Notes: generated from the letters alone by a model not told the origin. A DNA stretch of 64,000 bases from Fonsecaea monophora (GCF_001642475.1 NW_019173940.1:372001-436000), one strand, 5' to 3'. Numbered from the stretch's first letter, positions 1-10,676 are shown. Translations and numbers: made by a program.

Positions 1-226
1 TCGGGACTAGGTAAAAACTTCATAACACAACCTTGAAATTTTCGATCCATCAACTCAAGGCGTCTGGGATCCATCAAGCGGGCGAGCGAGCACTGGCGAT
101 TTGACCAGAATCCAGGGTGTATGTATATCGGATCGCAGCACATGTGACAGATAGTGTGACAGTTGCAGAGACCACTCACTGCATATCCGAAACCTCCAAC
201 TGCGCACACACCCGAGGGAGAAAGCC

Positions 227-2005
227 ATGGATCCAGAAACAGGCCTCGCGCAGGTCTTGAGGTCGTTGCAGAACATCTTGTCTTCACCGGACCTGGCCGT
301 CTCGCAATACTTGGTGCCCCCATCGGAAGAGACGACGAACGACAAGTTCCCGGTTCTGCCTCGAGATATTCCGAGCGTGTTGCCGCTTACTAGACTCGAT
401 CAGAGTCTCCCTCATTCCTCTTCTCAGCCGCCGAGCGGGAGCGGTCGGCAGGGAGGACGGGTCGACGACTACGGCAACGACAATGATACACCCCTCCTCG
501 ACAGACTATCCTCGCACCTGGCGACCAGTGTCCTCCCGCATCTCAATCTCTCGTCCCTCTCGCCAAACTACTACGGCTTCGTCACCGGCGGCGCCACCCC
601 TGCGGCCCTGCTCGGCGACCTGCTCGCATCCGTCTACGACCAGAATGTCCAGGTGCACCTCCCGCGCGAGACCATAGCGACCACGCTCGAAGTCACCACC
701 TTGAATCTCCTCGTGCAGCTGTTCCGCCTGCCCGAGGCAGAGTGGGGGATCGGACGACGTGGCGGCGGCGGCGGAGGAGGAGGAGGGACCTTCACCACCG
801 GCGCGACGGCGAGCAATGTCCTCGGCCTGGCGCTGGGGAGGGAGTTTGTGCTCCGAAAGGCCCTGCAGCGCAGAACGGGCATCTCGGCGGAAGAGGACGA
901 CGGAGATGCCGGAAGCTGCGGCGAGCACGGCGTCGCAGAGCTCATGGCCCAGGCCGGCCTGCGCAAGATCCAGGTTCTCAGCACGCTGCCTCACTCCAGC
1001 ATCGCCAAAGCGGCCAGCATCGTAGGCATCGGGAGGAAGAATGTCATTTCCATCTCCACCTCTACCTCGCAGGGCGATGGGCTACAGATCGACTTGGCCC
1101 GCCTGGCCGAAGAGGCCGCGAAACCGGACGTGGTCAACATCCTCGCCATCTCCGCCGGGGAGGTCAACACCGGCCGCTTCGCCACCGACTCACGGGCGCA
1201 GATGCTCCGTCTGCGCCGGATGTGCGACGAGTTTGGGATCTGGATCCACGTCGACGGCGCCTTCGGGCTGTTTGGCCGCGTCTTTTCCCCGGATGACCAC
1301 GACCGGGCTGAGTTCGAGGAGATGATCCGCGGCGTCGACGGCCTGGAGCTCGCCGACTCCATCACCGGCGACTGCCACAAGCTGCTCAACGTCCCCTACG
1401 ACTGCGGCGTCTTCTTCACCCGCCACAAGGGCCCCAGTGAAGACGTCTTCCGCAACGGCAACGCCGCCTATCTCACGTCGTCGATGACGAGCAACACAGA
1501 TGCGGACACAAACGCAGTTGCAAGCGGAGACGTCTGTGACTACGATCCTTCCGCGATCCAAAGCCCGCTGAACATCGGCATCGAGAACTCGCGCAGATTC
1601 CGCGCACTGCCCGTCTACGCGACGCTCGTGGCCTACGGGCGGCCAGGCTACCTGGACATGCTGAAGCGGCAGATCCGCCTGGCGCGGCGGGTGAGCAGCT
1701 GGCTCCTCCGAGACGAGAGGTTCGACCTGCTACCGCTACCAGCACGTGCAGGTGGCCGGGAGGACGGCGAACAAGAAACTCTGGCAAAGACGTTTATTGT
1801 GGTCTTGTTCAGACTCAAGGATGAGGAACGGATGAGAGACTTTGTAAGGAGGGTCAACGACACGGGCAAGATCTACATGACGGGTACGGTGTGGGATGGG
1901 AAGCCTGCAGCGAGAATTGCCATCAGTAATTGGAAGGTCGATCTGGAGAGAGATGGCAAGGTGATTGAGCAGGTCTTGGATCAAGTGGCTGGCGGACAGT
2001 GGTAA
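227..2005 (+). CDS. PLP-dependent group II decarboxylase-like protein
   Basis: An intronless 592-codon frame starts at an ATG in good context (gccATGG). It has the architecture of pyridoxal-phosphate group II decarboxylases (glutamate / aromatic amino acid / diaminobutyrate decarboxylase superfamily). Visible motifs are FTTGATASNVLGLALGRE near residue 190 (cofactor phosphate region), HVDGAFG near residue 342 (the Asp that pairs with the pyridine nitrogen), and SITGDCHKLLNVPYDCG, whose Lys at about residue 385 should form the Schiff base. It should therefore decarboxylate an amino acid in the cytosol; the substrate cannot be read from sequence. A run of nine glycines (about residues 179-187), encoded by a GGC/GGA microsatellite, sits just before the cofactor motif and is unusual. 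The gene converges on MON1, with about 80 nt between stop codons. Family call is strong, substrate unknown. Confidence 0.9.
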   Translation: MDPETGLAQVLRSLQNILSSPDLAVSQYLVPPSEETTNDKFPVLPRDIPSVLPLTRLDQSLPHSSSQPPSGSGRQGGRVDDYGNDNDTPLLDRLSSHLATSVLPHLNLSSLSPNYYGFVTGGATPAALLGDLLASVYDQNVQVHLPRETIATTLEVTTLNLLVQLFRLPEAEWGIGRRGGGGGGGGGTFTTGATASNVLGLALGREFVLRKALQRRTGISAEEDDGDAGSCGEHGVAELMAQAGLRKIQVLSTLPHSSIAKAASIVGIGRKNVISISTSTSQGDGLQIDLARLAEEAAKPDVVNILAISAGEVNTGRFATDSRAQMLRLRRMCDEFGIWIHVDGAFGLFGRVFSPDDHDRAEFEEMIRGVDGLELADSITGDCHKLLNVPYDCGVFFTRHKGPSEDVFRNGNAAYLTSSMTSNTDADTNAVASGDVCDYDPSAIQSPLNIGIENSRRFRALPVYATLVAYGRPGYLDMLKRQIRLARRVSSWLLRDERFDLLPLPARAGGREDGEQETLAKTFIVVLFRLKDEERMRDFVRRVNDTGKIYMTGTVWDGKPAARIAISNWKVDLERDGKVIEQVLDQVAGGQW

Positions 2006-2085
2006 TAGGAGGAGTGAGTGGCAGACGCATCGCTTACTGCCAGATGCAAGCTGGTCTTCTTCTCACCCATTCGGTACATAAACGA

Positions 2086-3915
2086 TCAAAACACCGCACC
2101 ACCAATGATAAATATCCGCTCTTCCTCCCTCTGAATCCATTGCACCACCTTAGTCGCGCTCTGGGCCAACGCACTCCTCGAGGCTGTTGGACCTGCGACA
2201 CAATACAGTTCAAACATCGGTGTGACCCAAGCCAGCGCCGTCGCCGACACGCCCACACTATGGTGGACCTTGACAGCTGCATGTTTGGCATGCACGCTGG
2301 CGTGAAGATTGTGGTACAACGACATCAACCGTCGTCGCTGTTTCAGTGTCTCAAAGCCCGGCGAGAACGACGGCATGAAAAATTGCACGTTGCCTTTGGA
2401 TTTGTAGAGGAAATGCCTCAGGACGGTGCCGGCAACGATATCTGTGGGTGCAGGTCGGCCGGCCTGTACAGCTGTCTGGATGATGTGCATGCTCTTGTTC
2501 CGGTGAAACTCATGGACAAGGTAATTCTTCATACTGTGCAAATCCTCGAAGCTCTCTCGGTTGGCGCTCAGGAGGATGATAGCCACCGAGTCCTCTTTCG
2601 CGATGCGTTCGTTCTGGTCCATTTCCCGGACCTGCTCGCCACCCATGTCAAGAAAACTAACGTACATGTATAGATAGCCAGTGTTGTTGAAGCCAGGGAG
2701 ACAGACTGGAATCCAAGAATCTCCACCACCGGCCTTGACACCCTCGGCTTCGAAAATCATGTTGAAAATCAGTTGCAGATCACTTGGGTGCAGAGAGTGT
2801 TTCTTCGGTCGGATGACGCTGACCAGTCTCCCTCCAGCGACCACAAGCCCATAGAGTAAGTCGTCCACCCGGGCTTTGATCATTGTGCTGTTGATGATGT
2901 TACGGTGCGACTTTCTGATCTTTAAACATTCCAGAGCAGACAGGAGTGCGGACGGCGAACCCCGCGTAAAGCTGTCTGCTAGCGAGGACAGCAGTACTTC
3001 AGTGCCTTGCAATGGCCGTCTGAGGTCGGTCGACGGACGAACCGAAAAGATATGCGTCAGAGTTGGTAATGTCAGAGTCGATAAGATCTGCATATAGAGG
3101 GCTTCAAGCTGAACTCGGACCTGTGCCTCACTTTCCGGAAGACTTGTTATTCCTACTAGGAACAAATTTGTCTGTGAAAGCACGACAAACGATACTCCAC
3201 CTGCTTGGAAACTTCCCAGCTGGTCACCTGCATCTGAGTAGGAGGAGATGATAGCCTGAATGATACCCACGTAACTCGAGATGACTGCGTCCGATCCATG
3301 CCTAGTATAAATGGGCTTACCGGCCGCAGACAAGATGATGAAATGCTTGCGCTTCGACATCCAGTGCTTTTGAGCCTCCTCTTCACCAACAACCTTCTCG
3401 TCCACCTCTTCGAACTCCTTGTCGAAATCAACGTCCCCTTCGTCATACAGGCTCTCCGACTCTGTCTCGAACAATCCTCGAGAACTGCTTACTGATGCCG
3501 AAAGATTTTGTTCCTCTTGCACATCTCCCTCGAATATGCTTTCCGCATCTTGAATATACCGGCCAATTGGTGCATAGCTTCTGATGCTGGAGTTGTCCTC
3601 CCCGACATCACTGGTTCGGTTACTGGGCGAGGGGCGAATAGAGTGGCTGGAGGGTGTGCGAGAAGAACTGACGCGCAGTTCTTTGGAGCCGTCAGGTCTG
3701 TTGTAAGCGTTTACATCGGTCATGGACACCGCCGTTGTTGCCCCTGCTACGAGACCTCGAGTAGGCGGGCGGGAAGAGTGTCCTGTAGAGGGCATGGCTT
3801 GCATGAGGCTCAATTCGCTCGGTCGTGGAGGAAGAGGAGGTCGTTCTCCTTCTGAGGCGGTCGAAGCCTGCCGACTCCTCGTTGTCTCGGGAGTGGCATT
3901 TTCCGTGCCATCCAT
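2086..3915 (-). CDS. MON1: Vacuolar fusion protein Mon1
   Basis: Single-exon frame of 609 aa when started at the first ATG (3915). The open frame runs 12 codons further upstream without an ATG, and a CTAAC...ACAG sequence there could be an intron end, so a short upstream exon is possible. The first ~190 residues are Ser/Pro-rich and disordered. From KRKHFIILSAAGKPIYTR onward the protein has the longin-type domains of Mon1, ending in a conserved tail with REEERIFIIGG. Mon1 with Ccz1 is the guanine nucleotide exchange factor for the Rab7-like GTPase Ypt7, driving endosome-to-vacuole and autophagosome-to-vacuole fusion. It is transcribed away from DOP1, another endosome/Golgi trafficking gene, across a shared ~0.6 kb promoter. 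Identification is firm; only the N-terminus is open. Confidence 0.95.
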   Translation of the reverse strand: MDGTENATPETTRSRQASTASEGERPPLPPRPSELSLMQAMPSTGHSSRPPTRGLVAGATTAVSMTDVNAYNRPDGSKELRVSSSRTPSSHSIRPSPSNRTSDVGEDNSSIRSYAPIGRYIQDAESIFEGDVQEEQNLSASVSSSRGLFETESESLYDEGDVDFDKEFEEVDEKVVGEEEAQKHWMSKRKHFIILSAAGKPIYTRHGSDAVISSYVGIIQAIISSYSDAGDQLGSFQAGGVSFVVLSQTNLFLVGITSLPESEAQVRVQLEALYMQILSTLTLPTLTHIFSVRPSTDLRRPLQGTEVLLSSLADSFTRGSPSALLSALECLKIRKSHRNIINSTMIKARVDDLLYGLVVAGGRLVSVIRPKKHSLHPSDLQLIFNMIFEAEGVKAGGGDSWIPVCLPGFNNTGYLYMYVSFLDMGGEQVREMDQNERIAKEDSVAIILLSANRESFEDLHSMKNYLVHEFHRNKSMHIIQTAVQAGRPAPTDIVAGTVLRHFLYKSKGNVQFFMPSFSPGFETLKQRRRLMSLYHNLHASVHAKHAAVKVHHSVGVSATALAWVTPMFELYCVAGPTASRSALAQSATKVVQWIQREEERIFIIGGAVF

Positions 3916-4509
3916 CCTGGAGGCTAGCTCAGAGGATGCTGTATTGGTCAAGTCGTTAGTTGTCGAGTTATCGGCTGTTCGATTCTGGGGCTAGCCTCCA
4001 TCGTAGGCGCTCTTTCCCGCGTTTTGGTTATTGCTCATGACGTTCATGATCGCGGCAAAAGAACCGGGGCATCCCTTCGAACAGTCAATTGACGACGAAC
4101 TGTATATCAACAAGAAATGATAGAGAGAGTGTGTCAGGAAAGTCGATGATAAGTTGGACGACGATGGATGATGGACGTGCGCGCAGGGCTTGGCGGGTGC
4201 CTCCTCGCGTCGCCCTCGTCGGCTTCTGGTCAGAACCACCGTGTCTTTCTCCACGTCCAACCCCCGTATATCTGCCATATCAAGCCGATATTGTAAATCT
4301 GACTCGATGGTTCTCTACTTTCCACCGCGAACTCTGCTCAGCATTCTAGACAGATGATAATAGCTTTGAGCACCCGCCGACAACACCGCGTCCTCAAGTT
4401 GTCAGACGTTCACCCTGATCCCCTTTAACCAGAGCCTCGATGGCCCACAACTTGACCTGCCGGTGACTGAAACTGGCAGTGCTAGCACTGTACTGCCGAC
4501 AAGTTCGTA
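3916..4509. promoter_or_regulatory. Divergent promoter between MON1 and DOP1
   Basis: The 594 nt between the MON1 start (minus strand) and the DOP1 start (plus strand) must hold both 5' UTRs and promoters. It contains no convincing ORF and no clear TATA box. A CTAAC plus ACAG pair on the minus strand next to MON1 may be an intron acceptor of MON1. Confidence 0.6.
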
Positions 4510-7500
4510 ATGACCACTGACGCCAAAGCGGTTCGCCGCTATCATGCGGGTGTCGAGAGAGCCCTGGGCTTGTGGGACGCAACAAATGAATGGGCTGACT
4601 ATATTGCCTTCCTCAGTCGTTTGGCGAAGGCTTTACAAGCATCCCCTCCTGACGCAGAAGTGCCATTCAAGTCGACTCTGGCCAAGTATCTGGCACTATG
4701 CTTGAAGCCATCTCTGCCATCAGGTGTGCATCAGAAAGCCCTGGAGGTCTACAACCTGATCTTCTCGCTGCTTGGGAAGGATGGCCTGTCTCGAGATCTG
4801 CCCATATGGTTTCCTGGGATGTCCCATACCCTCACATTTGCCACATTGACGACAAGGCCTCTATTCCTCTCCCTCTACGATGACCACCTCCTGCGACTGT
4901 CCAGCCATGCACTGAGGCCTGCTCTAAGAGCGATCATCTTGTCCCTCCTCCCAGGAATTGAAGAGGAGAACAGCGAAGATTTTGACCGAACTCTGAGCAC
5001 GGTCAACCGTTTACGACAGATTTTTGCAGATGACGGTAACGAGGAGTTCTTCTGGCAGAGTCTGTTTCTGGCTTCCATTACAAGTACGTCCAAGCGTCCA
5101 GGTGCATTAGTCTACCTGATACGGCAGCTCCCTAGACTGGGTCCAGGGACAAGCCAGGCTCCTGGCAACGTCACTCAAAAAGATGAAGCGACCGAATCGA
5201 CGCAAGAGGCCATTAAAGCTGTGACAACTCCTGAGCCTGGTTTGCTTGTTCGATGTTTTGCTACCGGACTTCAAGACGAACAACCCCTGGTTCAACGCGG
5301 TTTTCTCGATCTCTTGGTGTCTCATCTGCCTCTCAACGCTCCGATCCTCCAAAAACTCGTTATACCATCAGACTTGGACATCCTGGTCATGTCCGCGATG
5401 TCGGTCGTCCTCAGAAGGGATATGAGTCTTAACCGTCGCTTGTGGACCTGGTTCATTGGCAGAGAAGACAAGCGAGAAGGGTCAACAGACATAGTGCCTG
5501 GCTCAGGTGTCGAGGCGCCAACACGTACGACTGCCACAATCCAGGACAAGGTGCACACGAGGCATGATTACTTTGCCACATATGGTCTCAAGCCCGTAAT
5601 CCGAAGCCTTCGGAAACTGCTTGACAGAGAGTCAGACTCTCCTGCGGATCGAGCTCGCCCGTTCCGCATCATGCTTTCGCTGATGGACCGCTGGATCATT
5701 GGAAAACTGCCTGTCGAAGAGTTATTCGTTCCAGCAATGCAGGATCTACAAAAGTATCAAACGGCCGCTCCTTCACAGTCGTCATTTGATGAGGTGTTTC
5801 GAAGTGCCAATGTTTTCTTTGACGCAATAGAGCCACAACTAATCACCAATCAACTATTTGATCTGCTTGTACAGGGGGATTTGGATCTTATTGATTTTAT
5901 CTTCTCGAACTTCAATCTGCAAGAGGAGGAAATGACAACCATCCATTTACCCATGCTGTGCTTGGCAATTTCAGAAATGCTTCTTGAAAGCATGAAACCT
6001 GAACGCCACGAATTGAATGGTCGAGATCATTCGTATCAGGACAGACTAGCAAGACTTATGGAGGCTCTCCTTGGCTTATTGCCGTCTCATCAGGGAGGCA
6101 TTTCTTCCGAAGCCTTTGGTCAAGTGCCGCAGGATGGTTGGCTGCCGAAGTTGAAGACACTTTACAGAGACTCGTCGTACGTGAAAAGGGCCATTTTCGA
6201 CTTGATCCCTCCACCTGCCGCCAGTCAGATTCTGCTGAGAAACGTTGCCCTCATCATTCTGGATTGCGTTAAGGACCCATCCAGCAAGACAGCACTCGGA
6301 TCTCTCACCAACAGTCTCGTCACGGCCATAGCTAGAACCAGTAACTTCCAGCCACTATGTGAAATAGCACTTGGAGATCGACTATATGATCTACTGAAGA
6401 TTACGGCAGCAGACGTCAATGCTAGTTACGAGACTGTTCGAACAATTGCGAGGATCGTGGATAGTTTACATGCATTCGACACTGGCAGGACCCTCCTCAC
6501 AGAACACTACCTTCTCCGACTGGTACCAGAGCTGATCACGCAGCTTTGGGAAGTTCTGTTACCCTCTACTCCACAGTTTCACGTTGAAGCTGTGGAACAG
6601 ATTTGGAACCTGCGCATGATATCACAACAACTCCTTCTCGTCGACAGTAAGATAGCGGATTTAATGTGCAGACAAGACAAGGAGCGATCGTGTCTCGAAG
6701 ATCAACTGGCCCGGTTCTCGACTCTGTGGACGCATACTCGCTTTGGAGAGGTCAACGTCGAGCTGTTTACTTCTAAGCATGGCGGTAACGAGGACGAAGT
6801 GCCTTGGGCTCTGCTGCGGCAGCCAATCTTGAGCATAATTGATGAGCTCGACCCCTCAGTGCCAGACGACAGACGACGGAACTGGGTGAACAATCTACCC
6901 TCCATTCGACCTGTTTTCAAAATTATCTATGCCGAGTCTACTAATCCGGTGAATGATCAACTGTCATTGCTCGGCTTGCACAGGCTTCGAAAGGTTTTGA
7001 CCCTCGCGCGGCAGTCCAATGTGCAACGCAACGAACTCTTCGGACGGGAGGGGTTTTCGGAAGTGGTGCTCGACTTGTGCATTGAGCACATCGCCGACGG
7101 ACAGAAAGGAGAAGAAATATTTGCGACGACATTGTCAATTTTGAGATTGATCATTGAAGAAACAGACGTTCAACAACACCATGATCTACTAAGTTTGCTA
7201 TTGAAACAACTATCCGATGTACCCCAGGATAGCCCTTCCCAGGAAGAAATCCTGGAACTGTTGCGGATCATATTCGCAAAACCGAACTTTGGCAATCCGC
7301 CCAGCGAACTCATATCGATCTTGATTTCTGGCATCTCATCACAAGCTATTGATTCAACGATTGACAAATGGATCACTCTTCTGTGCAACACAATTCCCTT
7401 GTACTCGACCCAGAATCTGTTTGCGAACATGCTCAAGCTGACAGCATGTTTCTGTGAACGTATCAAAAACTATTTTACGCTGATGCAACATTTATACGAA

Positions 7501-9537
7501 AAGACGCGGACCACCACCCAGGCCAATGGAGACCCACCCACCAAGTTGGCGAAGCAGCCAGAAAGATCGGTCAACAACTTGCTCGCTGGGCTTGAGTATA
7601 TATTAGCAAGAGCGCATACGCACCTAGTCGACCAGGCTTCGGGGGTCGAGGCCAATCCGAACAGTTCAGAAAAGTCTCAGTCGCGATCCATTGCGAATCA
7701 TCGGTTGACCGTGATTCTCTGTATGCAAGACACGATCAAATTATGCGGTGAGATATGGGCCTGGAGAATGCTCAAAAGGCCATCCACTTCCAGCCCCGAC
7801 AACAAATCCTTTGCGTATATTTCCACCCGACTGCGGACTAGAACCCGAAGGATCCTCGAGAATCTTGCCGACGCTGAACCACAGGAATGTCTGGAGACAC
7901 TGATGGGAATGTGGACCGAGGCGGCTCGTCGAGATGCTCAGCAAGACATCACTCTCAATCTGATGCAAAGTCTGGACGGAGCCCGACCAAAATTCATGAT
8001 GCCAGCCACGTTCAATGCAATCTACAACCGAACGAACCCATCAGCCCTGGACCAGTCTCAGAAATCCAGCTTGTCAGTGGACGTGAGTGCAGCCGAGCTG
8101 ATGGCGTTCTTGATAGCTTACACGAGCGTGTTGGAAGATGACCTGCTTGAAGAGATCTGGACTGATTGCACTGCCTTCCTGCGGGAAGTTCTTGCCAATC
8201 CTATGCCACACCGACAAATCCTGCTCAAGCTTCTGGAATTTGTGGCTGTTCTTTGCCAGAAAATGGAAAACACCAATTTTGGGGAAGTTGTGAAAATGCG
8301 TCGCGAACTGAGCGATCTGTGTGCGAGACTCCTCACAGCCATATTTACGATACGGCCTGCTGGACTGGACTCGACTGCTCAGCCACTGCCGGATATACAA
8401 GATTCAAAAGGAATGGGGGCCATGCGGCGGAAGAACCCGTTGCACACTGGGAACGCCATTGAGGTCTTGTGTGAAGCCTTGCCCATCGTTAGTAATGCAC
8501 TCGGAGACCAAGACAGGCTGAATGGTACGCTCCCTGGTGTAGCCACCTATGTTACCGGACCTGCTCTACGATCAAAGCAGTTCCCGCAGACGGTGAACTT
8601 GGACATTCTGCAGCTTGTACTTCTCATGGCCAAATCCCAACCCAACAACAAGGTTTGGAAGAAAGATATCCACGATGCTATCAACGACAATAAATTCTTC
8701 CAGTCAGCCCCATGGTTAGCCGAAACGGGATGGCTTCCCGTACTGAACCAACTTTGGCTCTCCGACAAAGGGCTGATGGCCGACTTTGTGTCCCGTCTGA
8801 CACCTCCAACAACGGCGGGGTTGATGTTTGGCGTTGGTGCTACGGCTGCGCGAACGGAGGCAGACAGGAAGACTCAGCTTAATCTGCGGCGGATTGCCCT
8901 GCTCCTGTTGGCTGCGGAAGTCGACGCTTTCGTGTCAGATCTTGGCCACATCATCAACAAACTCGAGGAACTTCTTACAGCGACCCCATCCTCGTCTCCC
9001 TCGTCAAGTACGCGCGGAGATGTCTATCTCGTTCTTCGGGCCATAACGTTGGCTTTCACTCAAGTGCATCTAGTCTCACTGTGGCCGATAGTGGACGTGG
9101 AGCTCCGAGAACTATTCTCAAGCATGCAGAAAGAGGGCGAGGCTGTATTTACGGGCTATACACAACTGCAAGGGGCCAAATTATTAGATCTCCTTCTTCT
9201 CCTGAAACCCGAGGAGTTCCAACTACACGAATGGTTGTTCGTGACGGACACGGTGGATGCAGTATATCCTCCACACGACTTCAAGTCAACTGCAATCGCA
9301 GATCTGATGGTGAGCAAAGGAGGCCCCGAGACTGAGCTTCTCGCGGCATCAAGCACCGGAGCCCGGATTCCATGGCTTTGTACGGACAAGACGCGGACAA
9401 GCGAAGATCCCAGCACCATTCTGCGCCCGTTCTTTCGGCAATTGAGTATTCATGCTTTTGAGGACACATACAGCCTCCAACTGCCTGATCTTGCGGCATG
9501 TAGAAAAGATCTGCTCGCGGATTTGTTTGTGGATTGA
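4510..9537 (+). CDS. DOP1: Dopey family protein Dop1/DopA
   Basis: An uninterrupted 1,675-codon frame, close to the usual size of fungal Dop1/DopA. The N-terminal ~300 residues match the Dopey N-domain (ALGLWDATNEWADYIAFL, then LKPSLPSGVHQKALEVYN, then LPIWFPGMSHTLTFA). The remainder is long alpha-helical, leucine-rich repeat-like sequence without transmembrane segments, as expected. Dop1 works with the Arf-GEF-like protein Mon2 and the flippase Neo1 on Golgi/endosome membranes; in Aspergillus, DopA mutants are defective in hyphal growth and development. No intron is needed to explain the protein. It shares its promoter with MON1. Highly confident. Confidence 0.96.
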   Translation: MTTDAKAVRRYHAGVERALGLWDATNEWADYIAFLSRLAKALQASPPDAEVPFKSTLAKYLALCLKPSLPSGVHQKALEVYNLIFSLLGKDGLSRDLPIWFPGMSHTLTFATLTTRPLFLSLYDDHLLRLSSHALRPALRAIILSLLPGIEEENSEDFDRTLSTVNRLRQIFADDGNEEFFWQSLFLASITSTSKRPGALVYLIRQLPRLGPGTSQAPGNVTQKDEATESTQEAIKAVTTPEPGLLVRCFATGLQDEQPLVQRGFLDLLVSHLPLNAPILQKLVIPSDLDILVMSAMSVVLRRDMSLNRRLWTWFIGREDKREGSTDIVPGSGVEAPTRTTATIQDKVHTRHDYFATYGLKPVIRSLRKLLDRESDSPADRARPFRIMLSLMDRWIIGKLPVEELFVPAMQDLQKYQTAAPSQSSFDEVFRSANVFFDAIEPQLITNQLFDLLVQGDLDLIDFIFSNFNLQEEEMTTIHLPMLCLAISEMLLESMKPERHELNGRDHSYQDRLARLMEALLGLLPSHQGGISSEAFGQVPQDGWLPKLKTLYRDSSYVKRAIFDLIPPPAASQILLRNVALIILDCVKDPSSKTALGSLTNSLVTAIARTSNFQPLCEIALGDRLYDLLKITAADVNASYETVRTIARIVDSLHAFDTGRTLLTEHYLLRLVPELITQLWEVLLPSTPQFHVEAVEQIWNLRMISQQLLLVDSKIADLMCRQDKERSCLEDQLARFSTLWTHTRFGEVNVELFTSKHGGNEDEVPWALLRQPILSIIDELDPSVPDDRRRNWVNNLPSIRPVFKIIYAESTNPVNDQLSLLGLHRLRKVLTLARQSNVQRNELFGREGFSEVVLDLCIEHIADGQKGEEIFATTLSILRLIIEETDVQQHHDLLSLLLKQLSDVPQDSPSQEEILELLRIIFAKPNFGNPPSELISILISGISSQAIDSTIDKWITLLCNTIPLYSTQNLFANMLKLTACFCERIKNYFTLMQHLYEKTRTTTQANGDPPTKLAKQPERSVNNLLAGLEYILARAHTHLVDQASGVEANPNSSEKSQSRSIANHRLTVILCMQDTIKLCGEIWAWRMLKRPSTSSPDNKSFAYISTRLRTRTRRILENLADAEPQECLETLMGMWTEAARRDAQQDITLNLMQSLDGARPKFMMPATFNAIYNRTNPSALDQSQKSSLSVDVSAAELMAFLIAYTSVLEDDLLEEIWTDCTAFLREVLANPMPHRQILLKLLEFVAVLCQKMENTNFGEVVKMRRELSDLCARLLTAIFTIRPAGLDSTAQPLPDIQDSKGMGAMRRKNPLHTGNAIEVLCEALPIVSNALGDQDRLNGTLPGVATYVTGPALRSKQFPQTVNLDILQLVLLMAKSQPNNKVWKKDIHDAINDNKFFQSAPWLAETGWLPVLNQLWLSDKGLMADFVSRLTPPTTAGLMFGVGATAARTEADRKTQLNLRRIALLLLAAEVDAFVSDLGHIINKLEELLTATPSSSPSSSTRGDVYLVLRAITLAFTQVHLVSLWPIVDVELRELFSSMQKEGEAVFTGYTQLQGAKLLDLLLLLKPEEFQLHEWLFVTDTVDAVYPPHDFKSTAIADLMVSKGGPETELLAASSTGARIPWLCTDKTRTSEDPSTILRPFFRQLSIHAFEDTYSLQLPDLAACRKDLLADLFVD

Positions 9538-10039
9538 GTGATACCAGTTCGGCGCTGGGTTGAGGGTGTCGGGTTCTTTGCATAGAGAAGGCGAGGAGAT
9601 TAGGGACAAGGACATCCGGGAAATGAAGGAATGACGTACATTGGACTTTGTAGCATTCATTGGTATGACGGATTGCTGCTCTTGGGCGATGAGTATTTAT
9701 CTCGTACAGCCGCTAGTGTTAGTCAGGCACATCCAAGGTCATAGCTTATGGCTTATGGTGGTTGCCCCCCCTTGCATAGCCACAGCTCTGAATAGCTTAG
9801 TCATGACTCTGGTAAAATGGCGGGATGCTCAGGTCTAGAAACGGAAATGGATCTTGGAGAGGTCAAGATTCGCCGCTGAGTACCTCGTACATCGGAGTTT
9901 ATTGCTCGTTCCAAAGCGATCCCGCCCGACGTCACCTTCTCTTCACTGTGCAAAGCTCGCTGTCCTCTTCCCACCGCGACTTACTCACAAGCCTGCGCCC
10001 TCTGTTGTAAATCCGTGCCAACCTTTCAATCCGAAAGCT
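9538..10039. other. Intergenic: DOP1 3' flank and next promoter
   Basis: About 500 nt holding the DOP1 3' UTR and the promoter of the small mitochondrial-type gene. It contains short ORFs only, none with recognisable features. Confidence 0.6.
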
Positions 10040-10676
10040 ATGGCGTCCCGTGTCCTTGTCCCGCGCCTCTCCCTCGCGTCTCGAACAGTCAGAGCTCTCC
10101 CGCAGTTTCAATCGAGATCGTTCCAGTCGACGTGCAGAAGGTTCCAAGAAGCCGGTGCGGCGGTACCTGTGAAAAAGCCCATGGGAGCTTTCAGAGGAGG
10201 GTGAGCTTGCCCCGGTCGTGCCGTTGACGAACAAAAGAGACCCTGGGAGCTTCTACAAAACTCCGGTGGTGCCGGCATACCAAGTGTGCAGTTCAGGGCT
10301 GGATATGGGACGGATCCGCTAACATTTCGCGCGACTCTAGATTGTTCGGTTTCTTGCTGGGTTCGACTCTGGCTGGCGCGTCCGTCTACTACTACATCCT
10401 CGAGGAATACAAGGTCTCCAATGAGCTATTGACGGAGGATATCTACGTACGTGATTCACGACCCATACCACCCTACACCGAACTCCTTGCGACGTCGATT
10501 TGGAAACAAGTGGTGGACCGAAAAAAATGACACCGCAGTCTTCTCTGCTTCTGAAGACGCTCCGATTTTTGTACCGGATACTGACACCTGGACCTTAGGC
10601 ACTGCAAGCAGCCGTGCAGCGAATCCATTCATACGTGACGGAACTGGAAAACCGAATGAACCAGACGAAGAAATGA
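10040..10676 (+). CDS. Small mitochondrial-type membrane protein, three exons
   Basis: Exons 10040-10200, 10341-10446 and 10599-10676 splice in phase (GTGAGC...CTCTAG and GTACGT...CCTTAG, with CTAAC and CTGAC branch sites) to give 114 aa. Residues 1-45 are rich in Arg, Ser and Leu and lack acids, typical of a mitochondrial presequence. A hydrophobic, glycine-containing span follows (LFGFLLGSTLAGASVYYYIL), then a short amphipathic C-terminal helix (LQAAVQRIHSYVTELE) likely to form a coiled coil. This suggests a single-pass inner-membrane protein with a small soluble domain. I recognise the pattern as conserved in fungi but cannot name a function. Structure-based splicing is convincing because all three segments keep hydrophobic and heptad patterns across the junctions. 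Confidence 0.82.

Noticed and set aside
506..1296. Long antisense and shifted ORFs within the decarboxylase gene
   Set aside because: GC-rich shadows of the real frame; they encode Arg/Pro-rich random sequence.
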